Source of the DNA: Nostoc cf. edaphicum LEGE 07299 | Lineage (GTDB): Bacteria > Cyanobacteriota > Cyanobacteriia > Cyanobacteriales > Nostocaceae | Assembly: GCF_015207245.1 (NCBI RefSeq) | Contig: NZ_JADEXF010000191.1 | Location: forward strand, 1-6,664 | DNA length: 6,664 nucleotides | Direction of reading: 5' to 3' | Shown: positions 1 to 6,330 of the stretch, in pieces | How the letters are laid out: each line of letters begins with the position of its first letter | How positions within the stretch are numbered: position 1 is the first letter of the stretch | Program-made: the position numbers and the translations under genes | Notes under the pieces: model-generated | What the model was told of the DNA's origin: nothing | Databases searched by the model: none | Seen by the model: only the letters and a program-made list of their open reading frames with translations

Positions 1-1272
1 ATTTAGTTCTTTGATTAAATTTAACGCTTCAACAATAGCTGCGGCTGGATTGCTAGCTTTAAACTCAAAGGCTGAAAGTAATGTTGGTGTATATCTACGT
101 AATTGGGAATAACGTCTGTCGAGCAAATCAAAATAATCAAAATCCGCAGGACGTGCTAATTTCCCAGCTTCTTCAACACTTTTCAGAAAATTATCCCAAC
201 TTAACACCGATTCAATGGCAGCATAGGCATCTCCTTCTCCCTCTCTGGCGTTAATTAGAGCATCTCCTATATCAGCATAGAGCCTGACTTTCTCATTAAT
301 AGCTTTTCCATCGTGTTGAAAATTTTGGTTACGTTGATTTTCACTGCGGCGGAATAATTTACCTATCATCTTGTCGTGCATTGAGATTGCAGTGTCAACA
401 AATATGGCAGATGTTTCTAACAGAAAAGCAACCAAAGTAGCATATCTTCTTAGCTCATCTAATCTCGCTATGTGTGCAGGCGTTGTTTTTACTCCAATAC
501 GGGTTAATTGCACCAAACGATTATGGTGTACTTTAGCTAGACATGAGCTATCTAAATTTAAATCACGAATAAATTCAAACTTATCTAATATTTTTAAAAA
601 ATTCTTGGGATTGGCTACTCCAGGTGGTTGGCGCAACCAAACTAATGGAGTCCGGTTCTTTTCAAGATTTATCACCAATAAATCATCAAGTTCTTTCTTT
701 TGAATAGTTGTTAAGCGTTGAGTTAGCGATAAATAAAATTGGTTTTGAGCGCGTCGTCGTGTTTCCCAAGCCAGCCTTTCAACTGTAGACATTGCGGGGA
801 TTATTATTTTAGTCCGACGCATTTCTTCAATCAGTGCTTCGACTAAAGCAATTCCCTTGTCTGTGTTAAAAGCCAGTTTCATCAACCATTTAGAGAGTCT
901 TTTGTAGTGAGATATACTCATAGAGTCATAGCCTAAAACTTTCTGAAGTTCTGCTAAATGCTCCCGGCGAGTAGTATCTCGTACCGCATATTTTTTGAAA
1001 AACTTCGGCTTAACTGACAATTGTGAGGCAACATAGGACAAAATGGAATTCGGTACTTTTTCTCCTAGTTCCCATACCCGACCTGGGAACCGCAAATAAC
1101 ATAATTGCACCGCCATTCCTAAACGATTATGTACGCGACGGCGACTGTTTATAACTTTTAAATCATCAGTGTTAAAAGTGTAGTAGCGAACAATATCTCG
1201 GTCGGTAATATCTATAGGTATTTGAGTAAATTGAATTCGTTGTATATCAGATAATAATTCGCGGGTAGCCAA
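1..1272 (-). CDS. tnpA: Tn3-family transposase TnpA, N-terminal 424 residues (runs off the left edge)
   Basis: The minus strand is open without a stop from 1272 to 1 and encodes the N-terminal part of a replicative Tn3-family transposase. These proteins are usually about 950-1000 residues, so the catalytic DDE region lies outside the window. Residues about 1-130 read like the DUF4158 N-terminal DNA-binding domain. The family signature RRRVHNRLGMAVQLCYLRFPG falls at residues 44-64, followed by RDTTRREHLAELQ (98-110). The start is taken as TTG at 1272: an in-frame TAA lies two codons upstream (1278-1276), and the peptide ATRELLS matches where family members begin. The next in-frame ATG is at residue 53, inside the conserved domain, so it is unlikely to be the start. 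No good Shine-Dalgarno is visible. The gap to the XRE gene upstream is 87 bp on the same strand, so co-transcription is possible. No frameshift or stop is seen in this part. The family call is firm; whether the whole gene is intact cannot be told. Confidence 0.93.
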   Translation of the reverse strand, partial: MATRELLSDIQRIQFTQIPIDITDRDIVRYYTFNTDDLKVINSRRRVHNRLGMAVQLCYLRFPGRVWELGEKVPNSILSYVASQLSVKPKFFKKYAVRDTTRREHLAELQKVLGYDSMSISHYKRLSKWLMKLAFNTDKGIALVEALIEEMRRTKIIIPAMSTVERLAWETRRRAQNQFYLSLTQRLTTIQKKELDDLLVINLEKNRTPLVWLRQPPGVANPKNFLKILDKFEFIRDLNLDSSCLAKVHHNRLVQLTRIGVKTTPAHIARLDELRRYATLVAFLLETSAIFVDTAISMHDKMIGKLFRRSENQRNQNFQHDGKAINEKVRLYADIGDALINAREGEGDAYAAIESVLSWDNFLKSVEEAGKLARPADFDYFDLLDRRYSQLRRYTPTLLSAFEFKASNPAAAIVEALNLIKELN

Positions 1273-1359
1273 GTTTTAGACCATCTAATTTAATTTTTGT
1301 GAATGCCTGAAATCGATTCTATAAAGTATTAAAATATTTTGCTGTTAAACATATAATTT

Positions 1360-1815
1360 TTACGTCTGTTTATAGGATTCTCCACAATAAGGGCAGAATT
1401 TAAATTTGAGCGACATGATTGGTTCATTGCAACTTCCACATCGGTCGCGTAAAGTTGTACCGCAAGCGAAGCAATATTTTGACCGTAACGAAGTCCACAT
1501 TGGGTCAAGTGTTGTGCCAGGTGTCCAACACTTGGGGCAAAATTTCAACGCACCTATTGCCTCAACAGGTGTTTGTTTGACGACAGCATCAAGATATTCC
1601 TGGGGTATGCCCAATGCCGCCGCTAACCCCGATTTCCCTTTTTGGCTAAGTCGAGATGTGCCACCAGATTCAATTTTACGTATGGTTTGGACATGTATAC
1701 CCGCTTTTATACTTAATTCCAACTGCGTTAAACGATTTGAATCACGGACACGTTGAATATACCGTCCCAACGGTTCAGACGGATTTGGAGCCACATCTAC
1801 GAGAGATACATCCAT
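1360..1815 (-). CDS. XRE-type HTH protein with C-terminal double zinc ribbon (151 aa)
   Basis: This is a small putative DNA-binding regulator. Residues about 15-76 form an XRE/Cro-like helix-turn-helix (LGRYIQRVRDSNRLTQLELS, then AGIHVQTIRKIESGG and AALGIP). Residues 91-146 hold four CxxC knuckles: C93/C96, C115/C118, C126/C129 and C141/C144. This spacing suggests two zinc ribbons of the double-zinc-ribbon type. There is no signal peptide or membrane segment, so it should be cytosolic. It starts at ATG 1815, 76 bp from the divergent recombinase frame, and ends 87 bp upstream of tnpA on the same strand. That position suggests a transposon-encoded regulator of tnpA and/or the recombinase, or an accessory factor for the recombination complex. 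The last two roles are inference. I do not recognise a named family for this exact fusion. No strong ribosome-binding site is visible ahead of the ATG. Confidence 0.85.
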   Translation of the reverse strand: MDVSLVDVAPNPSEPLGRYIQRVRDSNRLTQLELSIKAGIHVQTIRKIESGGTSRLSQKGKSGLAAALGIPQEYLDAVVKQTPVEAIGALKFCPKCWTPGTTLDPMWTSLRSKYCFACGTTLRDRCGSCNEPIMSLKFKFCPYCGESYKQT

Positions 1816-1829
1816 AAAAGTATTATTAT

Positions 1830-1868
1830 TTTTGTAACACTTAATATTAAATTAAGATGTGTACAAAA
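1830..1868. promoter_or_regulatory. Gapped dyad in the divergent XRE / recombinase intergenic region
   Basis: The 76-bp gap between the two divergent genes contains an imperfect inverted repeat. The left arm is TTTTGTA-ACA-CTTAAT (1830-1845). The right arm (1851-1868) reads on the opposite strand TTTTGTA-C-ACA-T-CTTAAT, so the arms match except for two single-base insertions. The central spacer is ATTAA. Both promoters must lie in this AT-rich stretch; loose -10/-35 candidates overlap the dyad, but none is convincing. The dyad could be the operator of the XRE protein or the binding core of the tyrosine recombinase. In Tn4430 and Tn4651 relatives, recombination sites sit beside the recombinase gene. 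The dyad is visible directly; its function is inferred. Confidence 0.5.
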
Positions 1869-1891
1869 TTTTAGTAATTTAAATTTTTGTC

Positions 1892-2794
1892 TTGATTGTG
1901 ACTATTACTTTAGCTGCGTTAACAACCCAGTTTTTAGATCGTCCAGGACTGACAAACTCAACGATTCGTACTTACGAATATGTTTTGATACCTTTGCTTC
2001 AACTTTATGGCCGTTGGTCGATTGAAATTATTGACTATGAAATTTTGGTTGAATATTTATCAGGGGTGTCTCAAGTAAAATTTACAACTCACCATAAATA
2101 TCAAGCAGTAATTACTGCATTATTTAACTTTGCCGTGGAGCAGGGTTATATCAAATCAAACCCTCTAGCTAGATATCCTCGATGCAAACCTAACTTGGAG
2201 AAAGGGGAACATAATTCTGATGAAGAAGTGCGTTATCTTACACCAGCACAATTAAATCTTCTCTACCAAACCATTAAACCAGATGCTCGAATGTCTGCGT
2301 TGATACATTTGTTGCACAGCACGGGGGCTAGAATCGCGGAAATATTGACGTTGGATTTAGACGCTGTAGATATTCAAAATCGTAAGTTTCAGGTAATTGG
2401 TAAGCGAAATAAGCAACGATGGTGTTTTTACAGCGAAAGTGCTGCACAAAGTTTAAATAACTACCTCAAATATTACAGGCATCCGTGCGTGTCGGCATTG
2501 TTTACAGCCCAACAACCCTTTAGTCTCAAAGTTTCTCGTCTATCTTACGCAACAGCTTATAAGTCCCTACTTGAGGTAATTAAGGGCGTAAACGAATTAG
2601 AAGGAATTCGTTTCCATGATTTGAGGCATACCTTTGGTACTGAAAGGGTCGGTTTGATGGGTATCGACGAACTACGGGCATTGATGGGACATGAGACGAT
2701 TCAAATGACTTTACGATATTCAAAAGTGACTTCTCGACGTGCAGAAGAAGTAGCACAAAAAGCCTTTGAGAAAATCCCCAATTATGGGCAGTAA
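1892..2794 (+). CDS. Tyrosine recombinase / integrase, likely Tn3-element cointegrate resolvase
   Basis: This is a complete tyrosine site-specific recombinase of up to 300 residues, the usual XerC/XerD/TnpI size. Residues about 5-95 form the N-terminal core-binding (SAM-like) domain, with TNSTIRTYEYVL at 21-32. The catalytic domain follows from about 115. All catalytic residues are present: R147 (STGARIAEIL), K171 (VIGKRNKQRW), H242 and R245 (HDLRHTFGT), H267 (LMGHETIQ) and nucleophile Y276 (TLRYSKV). The enzyme cuts and rejoins DNA through a 3'-phosphotyrosine. The start is uncertain: TTG 1892 is the first possible codon and GTG 1898 (protein beginning VTITLAAL) is equally good, with no clear Shine-Dalgarno for either. 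It is divergent from the XRE gene and close to tnpA, which suggests it resolves Tn3-type cointegrates as TnpI does in Tn4430; this role is inferred. It could instead be an unrelated integrase. Confidence 0.9.
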   Translation: MIVTITLAALTTQFLDRPGLTNSTIRTYEYVLIPLLQLYGRWSIEIIDYEILVEYLSGVSQVKFTTHHKYQAVITALFNFAVEQGYIKSNPLARYPRCKPNLEKGEHNSDEEVRYLTPAQLNLLYQTIKPDARMSALIHLLHSTGARIAEILTLDLDAVDIQNRKFQVIGKRNKQRWCFYSESAAQSLNNYLKYYRHPCVSALFTAQQPFSLKVSRLSYATAYKSLLEVIKGVNELEGIRFHDLRHTFGTERVGLMGIDELRALMGHETIQMTLRYSKVTSRRAEEVAQKAFEKIPNYGQ

Positions 2795-2855
2795 GTAAAT
2801 ATAAGATTTGGCTAAAAATAAATATCGTTTTGCTAATAATAGCAATGTCAATTTT

Positions 2856-2890
2856 ACAGTTTAAGAGAATTAATATTTCTCTTGAACTGT
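2856..2890. repeat. 14-7-14 inverted repeat just downstream of the recombinase
   Basis: ACAGTTTAAGAGAA (2856-2869) and TTCTCTTGAACTGT (2877-2890) are inverted copies with one mismatch (a G-U pair in RNA), separated by the 7-bp spacer TTAATAT. It lies about 60 bp after the recombinase stop. No T-run follows on either strand, so it is not a classical intrinsic terminator, although it would fold well in RNA. Arms of 11-14 bp around a 6-8 bp spacer are the layout of tyrosine-recombinase core sites, such as lox or dif. It could therefore be a recombination site or part of the transposon end. Both readings are inference. Confidence 0.6.
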
Positions 2891-2952
2891 CAACTGAGGG
2901 ATAAAACAAAAAATCATTTTCAGCAATGGCTGGAACCTAAGTCTCACAATGG

Positions 2953-2999
2953 TTATAGCGTTTGCATTAATTCCTTAGCGTACAATTTTCCCGTTTTGG
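2953..2999 (-). pseudogene. Detached 3' end of the CyRepA-like gene, left of the intron
   Basis: This is the orphaned C-terminal end of the replication gene on the right. When the 2393-nt intron is removed, the minus strand runs from the codons for DTDWHHR (3' exon side) into AKTGKLYAKELMQTL and a TAA at 2955-2953 with no frame change. A split alanine codon is completed across the junction (G from 5393, CC from 2999-2998). With the intron in place this piece has no start of its own and is not translated as part of RepA. The last six bases on the plus strand (2994-2999, TTTTGG) are also the intron's IBS1 target. Confidence 0.82.
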
Positions 3000-3288
3000 G
3001 TGCGACACGATGGCGCACGAAGGGCTGGAAGCCCCTATATATAAAGCTTCCAAAAGATGAGCGAGGAACCGATTCCTCCAGTCTGGTGTCCAAGACTGTT
3101 CCTAACCTTCCCATGCACCACTGGTAACGGCGATGTGTGAAGCGGAAAGTAAAGCCCAAGGAAGCATTTAGCCTAAAAATGTAACCGGGCAAAGGAAAGA
3201 TTGGATGGGTGAATGTAAATGAATCCTTGTTGAGGCATCGTAAGAATTGGTCATCGAAAAGGCTGACACGGTGATATGAGTGAAAGCG

Positions 3289-3311
3289 CTGAATATCCCA
3301 AAATTATTCAG
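3289..3311 (+). other. EBS1 hairpin loop of the intron (pairs with IBS1 at 2994-2999)
   Basis: CTGAATA (3289-3295) and TATTCAG (3305-3311) form a perfect 7-bp stem with a 9-base loop containing CCAAAA (3298-3303). This is the exact complement of TTTTGG, the six bases just before the intron. It is the expected form of exon-binding site 1, which directs both splicing and DNA targeting. It also fixes the intron's strand and 5' boundary. EBS2 was not identified with confidence; GGAAAG stretches upstream in domain I could pair with TTTTCC in the exon. Confidence 0.82.
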
Positions 3312-3622
3312 TCAAGGTTCAACTCCTCAATGCAAGTTGAACTGGGACACCAACCACTCCGGTGTAGAGAGGACACCCTACCCAATTACATCTCATCCGT
3401 GCGTAACGTAGTAACCCCAATGAAGTCTGGGATTTACCCAGTAAGCAACCCGTAAGGGAAGCCGAACTCTTCAGTGGGGCAAGGATGCTTTCAAAAGCGA
3501 ATGCCACCAGCCGAAAGGCAAGGGGAATCCATAACCCGGTGGATAGGGCAGATGTCCAACCTGAAAGGGTGCTGACGGGAAGCAGGTGAGTCAACCAATA
3601 TCCGTTGTAATGATTTCAAACC

Positions 3623-3628
3623 GAGGTG
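3623..3628 (+). promoter_or_regulatory. Ribosome-binding site of the intron RT-maturase
   Basis: GAGGTG lies 8 bases before the ATG at 3637. It is the best Shine-Dalgarno in the window and supports that start over later in-frame codons. Confidence 0.7.
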
Positions 3629-3636
3629 TAAGTTAG

Positions 3637-5310
3637 ATGCAGGCAACTGTAAACCGAACCAAGGGACAGACTGATTGGAATTGTGTCAACTGGCGCAAAG
3701 CCAATCGGATTGTTCGGAATTTGAGACAGCGAATCTTTAGGGCAAAAACTGAGGGCAATCTGAAAAAGGTACGCTCTCTCCAGAAACTGATGCTACGCAG
3801 CTATTCTAATCGCCTAGTTAGCGTTAGAAAAGTGACGCAGTATAACAGAGGTCGAAACACACCAGGAATAGATAAAGTAGTAGTAAAAACTGCTATAGCC
3901 AGGGGTCAGTTAGTAGATAAATTAACTGATTATTCTCCCTGGAAATCATCACCAGCACGACGAATTTACATCCCAAAAGCTAATGGAAAGAAACGACCTT
4001 TAGGAATTCCAGTAATACAAGACCGTACCATCCAGGCAATGGTTAAAAATGCCTTAGAACCCGAATGGGAAGCAATTTTTGAAAGGTCAAGTTACGGTTT
4101 CCGACCAGGACGTAGCCCCCATGATGCTCTTGCTAGCATCTATAACTTCGCCCGTCCAAATAAACGGAAGAAATGGGTAGTAGATGCAGACATTCAAGGA
4201 TGTTTTGACAACATTTCGCATAATTTTCTGTTAGGGCTTTTAACAGGCTTTCCAGCCCGTGAATTAATTAAACAGTGGCTACTAGCAGGATATATGGAAG
4301 CGGGTTCATGGCATCCTACAGATGCTGGTACACCGCAAGGGTCTGTTGTCAGTCCGTTGTTAGCGAATATAGCTCTACACGGTATGGAATCTGCTCTGGG
4401 AGTTAAATATAACAAGGAGGGAGAACTCCGTGCATCAAGAGCTTTGGTGAGATTTGCCGATGATTTTGTGGTGTTCTGTGAAACACTTGAAGATGCAAAA
4501 ACTGTTGTTCAAATCCTGAATAATTGGATGCAAGCTAGGGGGCTTACCCTCTCTCAGGAAAAAACCAAAATATCGCATCTCACAGAAGGGTTTGACTTTT
4601 TGGGTTTCAATATCAGACACTACAAAGATCAAACTACTAAAACTGGATGGAAGCTGTTAATCAAACCTAGTAAAAAGTCTGTGCTAAATATTCGGAGTAA
4701 ACTGCGTTCTGAATGGTTAAACTGTAAAGGTAAATCAGTAGATGCAGTCATTAAAAAGCTCAACCCGATTATTCGGGGACAAGCGAATTACTTCCGAGTT
4801 GGGGTAGCCTCCAAAATTTTCAATTCTCTTGACCACTGGTTATATGAGAAACAGAAAATGTATGCCAAACGCACTCATCGAAATAAATCTGATAGCTGGC
4901 GTAAGGTTAAATACTGGGGAAATCTAAATCTTGATAGACCATTTGACCGATGGGTTTTCGGTAATAAACAAACCGGAGCCTATATGTTGAAATTTGCTTG
5001 GTTCAAGATTGAAAGGCACATTCTTGTTAAGGGTAAATCATCACCCGATGACCCCAAATTAAGGGACTACTGGATTAAACGGCAAGAAGCTAAAACTAAA
5101 TCCGAATTAATCAAAAGTAGGCAGAAGATAGCCCAAAAGCAACAATATGTCTGTCCTGTCTGCGGGGAATCTCTATTAAATGATGAAGAGTTACATCTTC
5201 ATCATAAAAAGCCAAAATCTCAGGGTGGTGGTGATAATTACGGCAACCTACAACTCGTACACTTGTACTGCCATCAGCAAATACATTCTGGAACAATTTG
5301 TAGTTTATGA
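3637..5310 (+). CDS. ltrA: Group II intron reverse transcriptase / maturase with HNH endonuclease (557 aa)
   Basis: This intron-encoded protein helps the intron RNA fold and splice, nicks the target strand and copies the intron into DNA. The order is: RT N-terminal segment (about 10-80, NTPGIDKVVV at 74-83); RT palm and fingers (about 105-330) with IPKANGKKRPLGIPVIQDR (112-130), YGFRPGRSPHDAL (153-165), motif VDADIQGCFDNIS (182-194), GTPQGSVVSPLLANI (231-245) and the catalytic FADD (273-276); maturase domain X (about 340-460, NPIIRGQANYFRVG at 376-389); and a C-terminal HNH endonuclease (about 504-551) with CPVCG (506-510), LHLHHKKP (519-526), GGDNYGNLQLVH (531-542) and C545/H546/H550. All catalytic motifs are present, with FADD instead of the commoner YADD. 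Length and domains are those of a full, probably active protein. The ATG is supported by GAGGTG upstream. The stop lies 7 nt before domain V, and the last 37 bases overlap the antisense repA frame. The symbol ltrA is the generic name for this family. Confidence 0.96.
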   Translation: MQATVNRTKGQTDWNCVNWRKANRIVRNLRQRIFRAKTEGNLKKVRSLQKLMLRSYSNRLVSVRKVTQYNRGRNTPGIDKVVVKTAIARGQLVDKLTDYSPWKSSPARRIYIPKANGKKRPLGIPVIQDRTIQAMVKNALEPEWEAIFERSSYGFRPGRSPHDALASIYNFARPNKRKKWVVDADIQGCFDNISHNFLLGLLTGFPARELIKQWLLAGYMEAGSWHPTDAGTPQGSVVSPLLANIALHGMESALGVKYNKEGELRASRALVRFADDFVVFCETLEDAKTVVQILNNWMQARGLTLSQEKTKISHLTEGFDFLGFNIRHYKDQTTKTGWKLLIKPSKKSVLNIRSKLRSEWLNCKGKSVDAVIKKLNPIIRGQANYFRVGVASKIFNSLDHWLYEKQKMYAKRTHRNKSDSWRKVKYWGNLNLDRPFDRWVFGNKQTGAYMLKFAWFKIERHILVKGKSSPDDPKLRDYWIKRQEAKTKSELIKSRQKIAQKQQYVCPVCGESLLNDEELHLHHKKPKSQGGGDNYGNLQLVHLYCHQQIHSGTICSL

Positions 5311-5317
5311 CTTGCTT

Positions 5318-5392
5318 GAGCCGGATGCGTTGCAAGGCGCAAGTCCGGTTCTGAGGGGGCGGGATTATAGCGATATAGTCCTGCTACCCGAC
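5318..5392 (+). ncRNA. Group II intron domains V and VI with 3' splice site
   Basis: Domain V is 5318-5351, exactly 34 nt. It starts GAGCCGG with the catalytic AGC triad, has a GCAA tetraloop (5332-5335) and a two-base AG bulge (5342-5343), and closes with TCCGGTTC. Domain VI follows after a short TGA joiner as a GC-rich stem (GGGGGCGGGATTATA and returning CCTGCTACCC) with the likely bulged branch-point A5386, seven bases from the 3' end. The intron ends in AC at 5391-5392. These parts form the catalytic core and the lariat branch site and look intact. Confidence 0.93.
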
Positions 5393-5412
5393 CACGGTGA
5401 TGCCAATCTGTG

Positions 5413-5462
5413 TCCATACCCCCCCGATTATTACTTCCATCTTCATTAATGGGGGGTGTGGA
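5413..5462. repeat. 12-bp inverted repeat near the end of the repA-like gene
   Basis: TCCATACCCCCC (5413-5424) and GGGGGGTGTGGA (5451-5462) are inverted copies with one mismatch, separated by 26 bases. The repeat lies inside the repA coding sequence (the linker around TPPINEDGSNNRGGMD) and only 20 bp from the intron's 3' end. It could form a strong hairpin in either transcript. Its role is unknown and it may simply reflect proline- and glycine-rich codons. Confidence 0.55.
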
Positions 5463-6322
5463 CGGCGAGTTAATCCCATACTGAGCTTGCATTCTAGCCG
5501 CATAAGCCGCATCTCGCTCAAGTGACTCTTGGCGTTTGCGTTCCTTCTCCTCCCGTTGCCGTTGACGATACTCTAATACCTTCTGGGCAAACTCGACATC
5601 CTCAGTATTGAGGCGATAGTACCTAACGCGCTTACCATCTTCAAGCGGTCGCCGTGATTCAGTGGACAGACCAAGTTGAGCGAGATACTGTCCCAAAATC
5701 CACACAGGAGACTCATCAAGGGGAATCGTCAGGTTGAGTATCCCTTTAACGTGAGAGGCATTGCGTTTTGAAAACTCAGCCAAAGCCTGAATCATCGCTT
5801 CGTCCCCTTTAATCTCAACCCCAGACATGAGATCCATCAACACTGCCCTCAGTCCTAGCCGATGACGCATCAACCACGCGGTAGAATGATTGCTCCAGTC
5901 AGTGCAAATAGCCAAGCGCTCACGTTCCGATTTATCCCGTTCCACAACAACAGCCGGTGGTGCAACAAACTCCCGCCCCTCTTCATCAGTGACCATTTCC
6001 CCCGGCGCTGCCAATATCGCTTCAAGTGCGATAATCTTTTTAATTAACCGCCCCCCATCATCTTGCTCAACCAGTTCCGGGGTTACGCTCATGCCGTAGG
6101 TGTCCTGAATACGGAACTTCTCACACTCCAGCACCTCCTCCGGTTTGAGATAGTCTTGGTGCTGCCTACTTGTGTAAGTCCTTCTGTCAATATCTTTGGC
6201 ATTAGCAACTTTACGGTAATGCTCCTCATCGATGGCGATACCCGCCGCTTTCATCCACCTCAAAGCCCCCTCATCGGTTGCATCACCCACAGGCGCAATA
6301 GTATTGCCCATTTCTTCAAGTA

Positions 6323-6330
6323 GCGATCGC
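6323..6330. repeat. HIP1 octamer GCGATCGC
   Basis: One copy of the highly iterated palindrome of many cyanobacterial genomes lies inside the repA-like gene. It supports a cyanobacterial origin for this part. No copy was noticed in the transposon or the intron, as expected for newer arrivals, although one site carries little weight. Confidence 0.8.

Larger units (their letters stand above)
3000..3636 (+). ncRNA. Group II intron ribozyme 5' region (domains I-III and start of IV)
   Basis: These 637 bases precede the maturase start and carry no credible gene; short open frames here on either strand lack family features. The length is right for domains I-III plus the base of domain IV, where domain I recognises the exons and scaffolds the active site. 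The region begins with GTGCGAC and contains the EBS1 hairpin at 3289-3311. It has many short GC-rich complementary stretches expected of a structured RNA. I could not draw domains II and III base by base. Confidence 0.85.
3000..5392 (+). mobile_element. Complete group II intron (2393 nt) with internal RT-maturase
   Basis: This is a self-splicing retroelement that moves by reverse splicing into DNA followed by target-primed reverse transcription. The 5' end reads GTGCGAC, fitting the GUGYG consensus. The 3' end is a 34-nt domain V, then a domain VI stem with bulged A5386 and a terminal AC at 5391-5392. The ORF sits in domain IV. An HNH endonuclease domain and EBS1 in a domain I hairpin loop suggest a IIB, chloroplast-like lineage intron typical of cyanobacteria; the subclass is inferred. 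The boundaries are independently supported by perfect EBS1-IBS1 pairing and by restoration of the interrupted minus-strand gene when exactly this segment is deleted. It is antisense to that gene, so splicing can only act on a plus-strand transcript and not on the repA mRNA. All parts look intact, so it may still be mobile. Confidence 0.93.

Noticed and set aside
371..703. Plus-strand 110-codon open frame
   Set aside because: It lies entirely antisense inside the clear TnpA frame, has no family features, and its composition mirrors the minus-strand gene.
2856..2890. Intrinsic terminator of the recombinase gene
   Set aside because: The hairpin is good but no T-run follows on either strand.
2795..2952. 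Right terminal inverted repeat of the Tn3-family element
   Set aside because: One should lie here, but no G-rich Tn3-type end could be recognised, and the left end is outside the window for comparison.
2882..3127. Plus-strand 81-codon frame crossing the intron start
   Set aside because: It spans the intron 5' boundary and structured RNA sequence, with no start signal or protein features.
2953..3192. Minus-strand 79-codon frame across the intron 5' end
   Set aside because: Only its last 15 codons are real (the RepA tail); the rest is the complement of intron domain I.
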